Below, piece by piece: positions 1-7,200 of a stretch of 8,895 nt of DNA. Origin of the DNA: Candidatus Obscuribacterales bacterium. GTDB taxonomy: Bacteria; Cyanobacteriota; Vampirovibrionia; Obscuribacterales; Obscuribacteraceae. The notes under the pieces were generated by a model. It was not told the DNA's origin. It was given only the letters and a program-made list of their open reading frames with translations, and made no database searches. The position numbers and the translations under genes were made by a program. The stretch covers positions 1 through 8,895 of the forward strand of contig JAKFVJ010000303.1 of the NCBI GenBank assembly GCA_021732245.1, read 5' to 3'. How positions within the stretch are numbered: position 1 is the stretch's first letter; each line of letters begins with the position of its first letter.

Positions 1-548
1 AAGTAGCCACAAACTAGTGGTGCCATGGCGGCTCCAATATTGATGCCCATATAGAAGATGGAAAATCCACCATCACGTCTATGGTCACCAGGAGCATAAA
101 GCGATCCCAACATCGCGCTGATATTTGGCTTCAACAAACCAGTTCCGCTAACAATAAGTATCAGTCCTAAGAAAAATGTTTGAATTGATGGGAAAGCTAG
201 AGTGAAGTGACCAAGCGCAATAATAATGCCGCCGATCAAAACTGCTTTTCTTGCGCCAATTAAACGATCGGCAAGAATGCCACCAGGCAAAGAAAGCATG
301 TAGCAAGACATTTGGTAAAAGCCGTAAATCATCGCGGCTGTTTTAATATCGAATCCAAGCCCACCATCTGCAACTGCTGCCACCATATACAAAACGAGAA
401 TGGCGCGCATACCGTAGAAGCTGAAGCGCTCCCACAACTCAGTGAAGAACAGCGTGGTCAATCCGCGTGGATGTCCGAAGAGTCCACCGGTATCGAGCGT
501 TTCATGTGTCATTGTGTTGTTGCTCGCTTGCGCCACCGTTGCCTGCAC
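1..548 (-). CDS. POT/PTR2 family proton-dependent oligopeptide transporter, N-terminal part (cut by window edge)
   Basis: The product is an inner-membrane symporter of the POT (PTR2) branch of the major facilitator superfamily, which uses the proton gradient to import di- and tripeptides. The first 182 codons are present; the 3' part lies beyond position 1. The TM1 proton-coupling motif ExxERFxxYG is visible as ELWERFSFYG at residues 37-46. The first PTR2 signature follows TM2 (GGILADRLIGARKAV). The second appears as FSIFYMGINIGA near the cut end, with GTGLLKPNISAMLG between. I chose the GTG at 548 because AGAGAGG lies 7 bp upstream of it. The in-frame ATG at 512 has no ribosome binding site, although family homology begins only after it, so the start is moderately sure. 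The gene is transcribed divergently from the exported-protein/msrA operon. Family assignment is firm; the substrate (di-/tripeptide or other) cannot be told from this part. Confidence 0.93.
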   Translation of the reverse strand, partial: MQATVAQASNNTMTHETLDTGGLFGHPRGLTTLFFTELWERFSFYGMRAILVLYMVAAVADGGLGFDIKTAAMIYGFYQMSCYMLSLPGGILADRLIGARKAVLIGGIIIALGHFTLAFPSIQTFFLGLILIVSGTGLLKPNISAMLGSLYAPGDHRRDGGFSIFYMGINIGAAMAPLVCGY

Positions 549-555
549 TTTCGCA

Positions 556-562
556 CCTCTCT
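556..562 (-). promoter_or_regulatory. Shine-Dalgarno AGAGAGG deciding the GTG start of the POT transporter
   Basis: Read on the minus strand this is AGAGAGG, 7 bp ahead of the GTG at 548. No comparable purine run precedes the alternative ATG at 512, which follows an AACAACACA stretch. It therefore favours the longer form, with 12 extra N-terminal residues. Confidence 0.6.
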
Positions 563-604
563 ATGTAAATTACAGATAAACCATAAATTGTATAAGAAAT
601 ACGT

Positions 605-631
605 GTTGCCAACTTATGGCGAAGTTGCCAA
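605..631. repeat. Direct repeat of GTTGCCAA in the divergent intergenic region
   Basis: Two exact copies of GTTGCCAA (605-612 and 624-631) start 19 bp apart. A TGGC lying between them gives short inverted pairings with each copy. The repeat sits in the 186-bp region between the divergent transporter and exported-protein genes, where a regulator site would be expected. Eight-base repeats can arise by chance, so an operator role is only inferred. Confidence 0.35.
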
Positions 632-668
632 TATCTCTAATGTCAAGCAGTTTCAAAGTCGAAATAGC

Positions 669-699
669 TTGACCATTCGACTTGTCAATAACCAATACT
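669..699 (+). promoter_or_regulatory. Possible sigma70-type promoter for the 735-2725 operon
   Basis: TTGACC (669-674) resembles a -35 box and AATACT (694-699) a -10 box, but the 19-bp spacing is long. A start near 706 would give a leader of about 30 bases ending in the ribosome binding site TGAGGT (723-728). Weak match; no better candidate seen in this gap. Confidence 0.25.
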
Positions 700-734
700 A
701 GAAAGAAATCATCTTCGATTATTGAGGTTTACCG

Positions 735-1472
735 ATGACCAAGTCACTTACTGCCGCTATTGCTCTGTCTTTTTTTCTTGGAACATTTGCTTACGCGGAA
801 GGTGAAACTCCTGCTCCAACAACAGAAGAAGCCACCACACCTGTTCAACAAACAGACGACATACGCAAAGGTGTCAACCCAAGTGACGCACCGGACATCA
901 AAGTCGGAGTCAACGTCTATGTTGTTTCACTCGAGAACTTAAAAGAAATCGGCATGGCCATTCAAGAAGTCAGAGAAGCAGCAAGCGATCTCTGCGAAGA
1001 AGTAAGCAGACGCGAAGTAACACTTACATCAACTCCTAACGTAGTTGGTTACACGGTGTTGAGCATGCCGTCAGGATTTACCCAAGGTGCATATTTGCCA
1101 CCACGCAAGAAGTGGGTTGATGCGTACATGCAAGACATGAGCAAAATCGTCAAGCTCATGAAAGATGAGTGTGACGACGTATTGGCAGGTAAAGCATCAC
1201 TGGTAGTGCCGGCACCTCAGCAAGAAGAAGTAAAAGCCATGTTCGCGCAGTGGGTTGGTCTGGTAAATGACACTTTCAATAAAGTCGCAGAGCTGGAAAA
1301 AACCACAAATCAACCGATGCTAAACAACGCATCTATAGCCAATGCCGCACTAGCTATCAACAAGGACATGAAAAACCTCGAAGCCTTGCGCAAGAAGGTT
1401 TATAAAATCTACCAAAAGGCCGGCCAACGAGCAGAAGAAACAGCAAGTCTAACCGGAGATCAAGTGAAGTAA
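735..1472 (+). CDS. Exported protein of unknown function, 245 aa
   Basis: I do not recognise this family. The protein begins with a clear Sec signal peptide: Lys4, a hydrophobic core at residues 5-19, and a likely cleavage AYA|EGE after residue 21. A Pro/Thr/Glu-rich linker follows (about 23-45), then a mostly helical, charged body with amphipathic stretches around 66-93, 124-150, 163-190 and 205-235. It has only two cysteines, Cys87 and Cys146, each flanked by acidic residues (DLCEEV, DECDDV), which could pair after export. The start is supported by TGAGGT with 7 bp spacing and by the signal peptide beginning right there. Its TAA stop overlaps the ATG of msrA by one base (TAATG), so the two are very likely co-transcribed and translationally coupled. 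It lacks a lipobox and a C-terminal anchor and should be periplasmic or secreted. Confidence 0.85.
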   Translation: MTKSLTAAIALSFFLGTFAYAEGETPAPTTEEATTPVQQTDDIRKGVNPSDAPDIKVGVNVYVVSLENLKEIGMAIQEVREAASDLCEEVSRREVTLTSTPNVVGYTVLSMPSGFTQGAYLPPRKKWVDAYMQDMSKIVKLMKDECDDVLAGKASLVVPAPQQEEVKAMFAQWVGLVNDTFNKVAELEKTTNQPMLNNASIANAALAINKDMKNLEALRKKVYKIYQKAGQRAEETASLTGDQVK

Positions 1473-1957
1473 TGGAGAAAGCAACTTTCGGAGCCGGCTG
1501 CTTCTGGGGAGTAGAAGAAACCTTTCGCCAAGTCCCTGGAGTTAGTGAAACGGCTGTCGGCTACATGGGCGGCACTCTCACTAGCCCTACATAAGAAGAT
1601 GTTTGCACTGATGAGACAGGGCACGCCGAAGTCGTGCAATTGACCTATGACCCAAGCAAAGTATCTTACGAACAACTGCTCAAGATATTTTGGGGATTGC
1701 ATGATCCGACAACACTAAATAGACAAGGCCCGGATATTGGATCACAATACCGCTCTGGTGTGTACTTCCATACCAAAGAACAAGAGCAGGAAGCACGCGC
1801 TCTGAAATCAAAACTAGATACAAGCGGTCACTTCAAACATCCAATCGTCACCGAAATCGAACCAGCACAAACATTCTGGCGCGCTGAGGAATATCACCAA
1901 AAATATTTCCAACGACGTGGACTACCCAGCTGCCACGTGCCGCAGCCGATTGAATAG
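1472..1957 (+). pseudogene. msrA: Peptide methionine sulfoxide reductase A, interrupted by an in-frame TAA
   Basis: MsrA reduces the S form of methionine sulfoxide in proteins, using a catalytic cysteine later regenerated by thioredoxin. The reading frame covers the whole family length (161 positions). It contains GCFWG with catalytic Cys10, TGHAE with Glu53, GSQYRS with Tyr93, and the usual C-terminal YHQKYFQRRGLPSCH with a cysteine. Codon 41 (1592-1594) is TAA where the family motif NPTY places a tyrosine; here it reads SPT-stop-EDVC. Spacings of 31 from the Cys and 12 to the Glu match the E. coli set Cys51, Tyr82, Glu94 and Tyr134, so the stop replaces the catalytic Tyr82 equivalent. As written the product is a 40-residue stub. 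A restart at GTG 1634 would lack the catalytic Cys. No signal peptide, so it would act in the cytoplasm. Recent nonsense mutation, sequencing error and readthrough all remain possible. Confidence 0.92.
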
Positions 1958-1965
1958 GCACCCAA

Positions 1966-2725
1966 GTGCCATTTACACTAGCTCATCCAGCAGCAGTTCT
2001 TCCCTTAAAACGCCTCTGTCCAATTTATCTTTCCTTTCCAGCCTTAGTCGCCGGCTCCATGGCACCGGACGTCCCTTATTTCTTTTGGCAATGGAAAGTC
2101 GGTGGCTATGCCCACACCTTACCTGGAATATTTCTACTGAGTGTTCCCATTAGCTACTGCCTAATATGGCTATTTAAATTCCTCAGTCCGACCGCAGCAA
2201 GTATATTGCCTACCAGGCATGCCCAATTCGTCAACAGCTGGTTTGCCAACCCACCAAATAAAACGTTAAAGCGTGCAGCGTTAGTTTTGTTGTCGATTCT
2301 CCTAGGAATTCTGACACACGTAGCTTGGGACAGTTTTACACATAAACACGGATGGTATGTTAATGAACTACCAGTACTAAATTCAGAAGTCTTTCAAGTA
2401 GGAACGTACCACGTTCACTTATACAAAATGCTTCAACACGGCGGCACTCTTTTGGGATTATCGGTGTTATTACTTGCCTACGCTTTGAATTTCAAAATGA
2501 TTTCGTTCGCAGAGCGATACTTATCTGCAGCCCAACCAAATATCCACTACTAGCCGAGTGGCAGCACTTCTAATTCCGTTAATAGTGTCAGCAGCACTAA
2601 CCATACATCGATTCAGTGCAGACACTGTCGACGTCCTCATAATTAAATCGGTTATGTACTACGTGGATACTTGTGTCATGCTGCTTTTACTAGTGACAGT
2701 ATTTCACAGACGCAACCATCAGTAG
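1966..2725 (+). pseudogene. DUF4184 family membrane protein, frameshifted near its C-terminus
   Basis: A multi-pass membrane protein of DUF4184, a family without known function. The GTG start at 1966 (AGG 7 bp upstream, 8 bp after msrA) gives the typical opening MPFTLAHPAAVLPL, then GSMAPDVPYFF and GILTHVAWDSFTHKHGW. The conserved His/Asp set (His7, Asp35, His50, His118, Asp122, His126, His128) recalls metal-binding membrane hydrolases, an inference only. The first frame stops at TAG 2551-2553 after 195 residues. From 2552 the next frame continues for 57 residues to TAG 2723-2725 with two strongly hydrophobic segments (VAALLIPLIVSAALTI and CVMLLLLVTVF), ending in a basic tail. The joined product, about 252 aa, restores a plausible family-length protein. 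The shift lies between about 2501 and 2551, where both frames are open, and equals one extra base (or two lost). If real, the stop removes the last two membrane helices. This pseudogene fills the stretch 2554-2725, which has no other gene. Confidence 0.82.
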
Positions 2726-2737
2726 TCTTGAAGTGTA

Positions 2738-2743
2738 TATAAT
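2738..2743 (+). promoter_or_regulatory. TATAAT -10 box upstream of the ribbon-helix-helix gene
   Basis: A perfect TATAAT hexamer; no convincing -35 box lies 16-18 bp upstream. Transcription would start near 2750. That makes the ATG at 2759 almost leaderless, while the in-frame ATG at 2786 would have a leader of about 36 bases. The box lies inside a TGTAT-N11-ATACA inverted repeat (2734-2754), a possible autoregulatory operator. Confidence 0.4.
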
Positions 2744-2758
2744 GAAATCATACATTCC

Positions 2759-3028
2759 ATGTTCCACTATGTGGTTAACAAAGCAATGAACACAAAGCAA
2801 TCAAAACGTCCGCCCCATATTAGCAAAGCCATGAAAGAACTTCGATCATATGCCAAATGGGAATTATCTAAATCCGACATTGTCCAATTCAGAGTCGACA
2901 AGGCGGATTTTGAGCACCTCGTTAAAACTGCCACAGAACTCCAGACACCAATGGGAGCAATGGTAAGGCAGTGGGTCTTGGAAAGGCTGGAGTCGTCCAC
3001 CGGACAAGTGACCAGTAAGATCGAGTAG
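2759..3028 (+). CDS. Small ribbon-helix-helix-like protein, 89 aa (or 80 aa)
   Basis: Residues 41-78 fit the ribbon-helix-helix (CopG/Arc/MetJ) pattern. There is a short strand IVQFRV, then a helix DFEHLVKTATELQT, a Pro-Met-Gly turn, and a second helix AMVRQWVLERLES. Such proteins dimerise through the strand, which also contacts the DNA major groove; many are antitoxins or plasmid-type repressors. The N-terminal 40 residues are basic (KQSKRPPH, KAMKELRSYAKW). No toxin-like gene is adjacent: the neighbours are the broken DUF4184 gene upstream and the exported TPR gene downstream. Neither the ATG at 2759 nor the one at 2786 (MNTKQSK) has a clear ribosome binding site; the TATAAT box at 2738-2743 fits the later start better. 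The fold call rests on pattern only, so a specific function is not assigned. Confidence 0.65.
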   Translation: MFHYVVNKAMNTKQSKRPPHISKAMKELRSYAKWELSKSDIVQFRVDKADFEHLVKTATELQTPMGAMVRQWVLERLESSTGQVTSKIE

Positions 3029-3088
3029 ACAAACTTGAAGTAAAGCAAAAGAGCATCGATGCGGCCGGTAGATTTGAGCCATTAATGT

Positions 3089-3119
3089 TTGTCGCGCTCA
3101 ATAATTAATCGAGCGACAA
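3089..3119. repeat. Bulged inverted repeat (hairpin or operator) between the RHH and TPR genes
   Basis: TTGTCGC (3089-3095) pairs perfectly with GCGACAA (3113-3119). Alternatively, TTGT plus CGCTC pairs with GAGCGACAA as 9 bp with a 2-base bulge. The loop is A/T-rich. No T-run follows on either strand, so it is not a typical intrinsic terminator. It lies about 45 bp ahead of the TPR gene start in a gap of 137 bp that holds no gene. Confidence 0.5.
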
Positions 3120-3165
3120 CGCAGTTCGGGTAAATAGTCATAGGCGGATTCAAAAGGGAAGTCTC

Positions 3166-4218
3166 ATGAGTTATTTACAATCGATGCTGGCACTACTGCT
3201 TTCAGTCAGTTTTGCAATGTCTGGTAGTAGCTCTCTCCAAGCCGAAGAGACTCCCGCCAAACAGTCAACTCACAAGCTTTTGTTTAAGTATCCAAACGCT
3301 AACGACCTATACGTATACTATGCTGGACGGTCTGAACCAATCGCAGCTGTCAAAGGCAAACAACTAATTGTGACGCAACAAATTGATCCACCGGATGTTG
3401 AGAAGGTTACATTACTACTAACTGCACACACTTTCATCACTATTGCAAACAATGATAGAGCTAAAGCCGATTATGCTGGGGCGGACAAGCACTATAAAAT
3501 GGCTATCGATGTTTCGCGCAAGGCAAGTCTTGATAATGAAATGAGTGAACGTGCAGAATTGGCGCTGGCAGGTTTATATCTGAAGATGACCAAGAGCGCA
3601 GAAGCGGAACAAATATACAAACACTGGTTGGCAAAAGTGGGCTCAAATGGAGCTTCTCTAAGTGACCGTGCTGCCATATTAGACAACTTAGCCCAAGCTC
3701 TAACTCAACAGCGCAAATTAACGGAAGCAGAACAGTACAATCAACAATCGATCGCAATCTATCGAAAAATATCTCCCAAGCCATTAATTGATATCGCTGA
3801 CTGCCTGAACAATTTAGCCCTTATACAAATCAAGCAACACAAATGCACTGAAGCAGAAACAAACATCAAAGAATCTATCAAAATCACTGAAGAGCTTGGG
3901 AATGCTAAGGGACGAGCAATCAAATATGACACACTTGCTTCGACCTATTACTGCCGTGGACTCTTCAAAGAGGCTGCGCAGGCACATGAAAAAGCACTGG
4001 CTATGATGCAGCAAACGTTTGGCCCAAATCATCCAGAATGTGCAATTTGTTTAGGAAGTATTGCTCACTGCTACATGGCAATGAAAGACTGGGATTCCGC
4101 ATCTGATTACCTTCAAAAGGCTATTAAAATACTAATCGATTCACATGGCTCCACCTCTCCGGCTGCTCGGCAAATGATGAAAGACCTCGACCTATGCTTA
4201 GGTCAAAAGACTAGATAA
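3166..4218 (+). CDS. Exported tetratricopeptide-repeat protein, kinesin-light-chain-like
   Basis: A 350-residue protein with a Sec signal peptide (hydrophobic 7-20; likely cleavage after LQA at residue 26) followed by a short unassigned N-domain (about 36-75). About six TPR helix pairs then fill the rest: roughly 85-118, 127-155, 168-200, 209-242, 252-283 and 292-325. The later ones show the LNNLA.....G...EA pattern, and TFGPNHPE is typical of kinesin-light-chain-type TPRs. Such domains bind peptides or partner proteins; no catalytic motif is visible. The start has GGGA about 6 bp upstream. Seven cysteines (213, 227, 263, 292, 295, 302, 344), including a CAIC pair, are many for an exported protein. 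It lies 54 bp ahead of lhr on the same strand and could be co-transcribed, but nothing in its sequence suggests a DNA-related job. Confidence 0.88.
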   Translation: MSYLQSMLALLLSVSFAMSGSSSLQAEETPAKQSTHKLLFKYPNANDLYVYYAGRSEPIAAVKGKQLIVTQQIDPPDVEKVTLLLTAHTFITIANNDRAKADYAGADKHYKMAIDVSRKASLDNEMSERAELALAGLYLKMTKSAEAEQIYKHWLAKVGSNGASLSDRAAILDNLAQALTQQRKLTEAEQYNQQSIAIYRKISPKPLIDIADCLNNLALIQIKQHKCTEAETNIKESIKITEELGNAKGRAIKYDTLASTYYCRGLFKEAAQAHEKALAMMQQTFGPNHPECAICLGSIAHCYMAMKDWDSASDYLQKAIKILIDSHGSTSPAARQMMKDLDLCLGQKTR

Positions 4219-4272
4219 CCAATACCAAAACCTTCTGGCGCCTGAAATCAATTTGAGCTACGATTGTAAGTT

Positions 4273-7200
4273 GTGAACAAAGAAGACACGACTCCACTTT
4301 CGTGGGCGCACCCACTTGTCAGGGACTGGTTTGTCTCACGGTTTGGCACGGCTTCCGAGCCTCAGGCGGAAGGGTGGCCGCATATTCTTGCCGGCAGACC
4401 GACTCTTATTTCGGCGCCTACCGGATCGGGTAAGACACTGGCGGCGTTTTTGGCTTGTATCGATAGATTGGTTAGACGAGCCGTTGATGGGAAGCTCGAG
4501 GACCACACTTATGTAGTTTATGTTTCACCGCTTAAGGCTTTGAGCAATGACATTCATAAAAACCTAGAGCAACCTTTAGCGGAAATTGTTGAGTTAGCCA
4601 AAGAGCGCGGGATTGAAATGCAGCCCATTCGGGTGGCTGTGCGCACAGGCGACACTCAGGCGCATGAGCGAAGGGCTATGCTCAAGCGTCCACCTCATAT
4701 TTTGGTGACGACGCCGGAGTCTCTGTACATACTAATTACTGCTGAAAAGAGTCGGGCAACTTTGAAGCTTGTTGAGACTCTAATTGTCGATGAGATTCAC
4801 GCGGTTGCCGATGATAAGCGTGGCGCTCATCTTTGCCTTTCGCTGGAAAGACTACAGGCGTTGACACTCAAGCCGCCTTTGAGGATAGGACTTTCTGCCA
4901 CACAAAAACCGATTGAGCAAATTGCTCAGTATTTGGTCGGCAATGGACGAGCTCAGCCGGTAATTGTGAATGCCGGACACAAAAGAAAAATAGATTTGGC
5001 GATTGAGGTGCCGGGAGCACCTTTGGCTCCTGTGGCTTCTGCCGAGTTATGGGAAGAGATTTACGATCGCATTGCGTCTTTAGTTGAAAGCCATCAGTCG
5101 GTTCTGGTGTTTGTAAATACTCGCAAGTTGGCTGAACGCATCGCTTACCGTTTATCGGAAAGACTTGGAGAAGATGTTGTCGCCAGCCATCATGGAAGTT
5201 TGTCCCGAAAAATAAGATTGGCGTCCGAGCACAAACTTAAGACGGGACAATTGAAAGTTCTTGTGGCCACAGCGTCTTTGGAACTTGGAATTGATGTGGG
5301 CACCATTGATTTGGTCTGCCAGATAGGATCTCCAAGATCTATTGCTGTGGCTCTGCAAAGAATCGGTCGCTCGGGTCACTTCAAAGGAGCAACACCTAAA
5401 GGTCGTGTATTTGCCACAACACGGGACCAATTGGTTGAATGTGCGGCGCTCTGCCGGGCTATCAGTCATGGCGATCTGGACAGAATTATTATTCCGGAAG
5501 CACCTCTGGATATTTTGGCGCAACAGATAGTAGCTTCATGCGCAACAAATGACTGGCAAGAAGATGAGTTGTTTGAGATGGTTAGCCGTGCTTATCCATA
5601 TAAGTCGCTGACTAGAGACCAGTTCGATGAGATTCTGGACATGCTCACAGAAGGCTTCTCCGGCAGGACAATTGCCAGGGGTTCTTACTTATTGCGCGAT
5701 CGCGTGAACAAAACAGTTCATGCTCGTCGTGGCAGTCGCATGCTGGCAATAACCAACGGCGGTGCAATTCCGGAAACTGGCTTGTTCAACATGGTCGCTG
5801 AGCCGGAAGAAACAATTGTCGGCACACTTGATGAAGACTTTGCTGTTGAAAGCAACCGTGGCGATGTAATTTTACTGGGCACAACATCGTGGCAGGTTAT
5901 ACGAGTAGAGCAACGTACTGGGCGTGTCCTCGTGAAAGACGCCCACGGCGCTCCGCCGTCAGTACCTTTCTGTAGAGGAGAGGCTCCTGCTCGCACGGAA
6001 GAATTATCAGATCACATTGGTAGACTCCGTCAGGAAATAAGCGACAAAATATCTGAAGCATCTCGTAGGGGCGCATTGCATGCGCCCGATAATAGCGACG
6101 TTGTGGAATGGTTAATGAACGAATGCCACCTAGACAAGTCCGGTGCCGAACAATTAGTTGAATACATTACTGAAGGAGAAGCAGTTCTAGGTCAAGTACC
6201 AACTCAAAAAAGGATCATTGCCGAAAGATTCTTTGATGAAGGCGGCGGCATGCAGCTTGTTATTCACGCTCCTTTTGGTGGTCGAATAAATAAAGCCTGG
6301 GGGCTGGCGCTGCGCAAGAGATTCTGCCGCAGTTTCAATTTCGAATTGCAGGCAGCAGCAACGGATGATGGTCTGAATATTTCACTTCTTGAACAACATA
6401 GCTTTCCATTAGCTGATGTCTTTCGTTTTCTAAGTAAAGAGACTCTGGCGGAGGTGCTTACACAAGCAGCTTTGCAGACTCCAATTTTCAATACTCGTTT
6501 TCGTTGGGATGCAAATCGCGCATTATCCTTGTTACGCTATCAAGGTGGCAAAAAAGTACCGCCACAGATTCAACGCATGCGCGCTGAGGATTTGTTGGCC
6601 ACAGTGTTTCCCCAAGCGGCCGCTTGCCAGGACAACATCGACGGCGACATTGTTGTACCGGAACATCCTCTTATTAACGAAGTGATGAAAGATGTTTTGA
6701 CTGAAGCCATGGACCTTGAAGGTCTGACAAAACTAATTTCGGAAATTACTTCTGGCAGCATCGAGTGCATTGCCATTGATACTCCAACGCCATCTGCTTT
6801 CGCAGCCGAAATAGTCAATGCCAATCCGTACGCATATTTAGATGACGCACCGCTTGAAGAAAGACGCGCTCGTGCAGTAGAGATGCGACGAGTTTTGCCG
6901 CAGTCCGTTGTAGAAGAAGTAGGTCGATTAGATCCGGAAGCGATACAGCGCGTGCAGCAAGAAGCTTGGCCGGATATTCGTGACGCGCATGAGCTTTATG
7001 ACTTAACGCAGACACTGGTCATCATGCCGGAGTTGGCAGAAATTGACGATCAACTCTCCATGGTTACTGACAGGCATATTGAAAGATGGTCTGATTTATT
7101 TGCAGAACTTCTAACCAGCAAAAGAGTCGGCAAAGCAAAAGTCGGCAATCGAAATTATTGGGTGACGGCTGAAAATGTTGAGACCTTCAAATCTATTTTC

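Noticed and set aside
312..701. 129-codon plus-strand open frame
   Set aside because: Most of it lies antisense to the clear POT transporter gene, and its translation is rich in Cys/His with no family pattern; it is a shadow.
1592..1594. TAA reassigned to tyrosine across the genome
   Set aside because: TAA is the natural stop of the 245-aa gene, the TPR gene and lhr in this same window, so global recoding is not supported.
1917..2153. Serine-run open frame overlapping the end of msrA and the start of the DUF4184 gene
   Set aside because: It is the out-of-frame reading of two recognisable genes; the Ser run comes from the frame-shifted CAGCAGTTCTTCC stretch.
2767..3048. 93-codon minus-strand open frame antisense to the RHH gene
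   Set aside because: The plus-strand frame has a coherent RHH pattern and a promoter box; the antisense translation shows no recognisable pattern.
4236..4249. TTCTGGCGCCTGAA palindrome between the TPR gene and lhr
   Set aside because: The arms meet without a loop and no T-run follows, so it is not a terminator; one mismatch and short arms make it compatible with chance.
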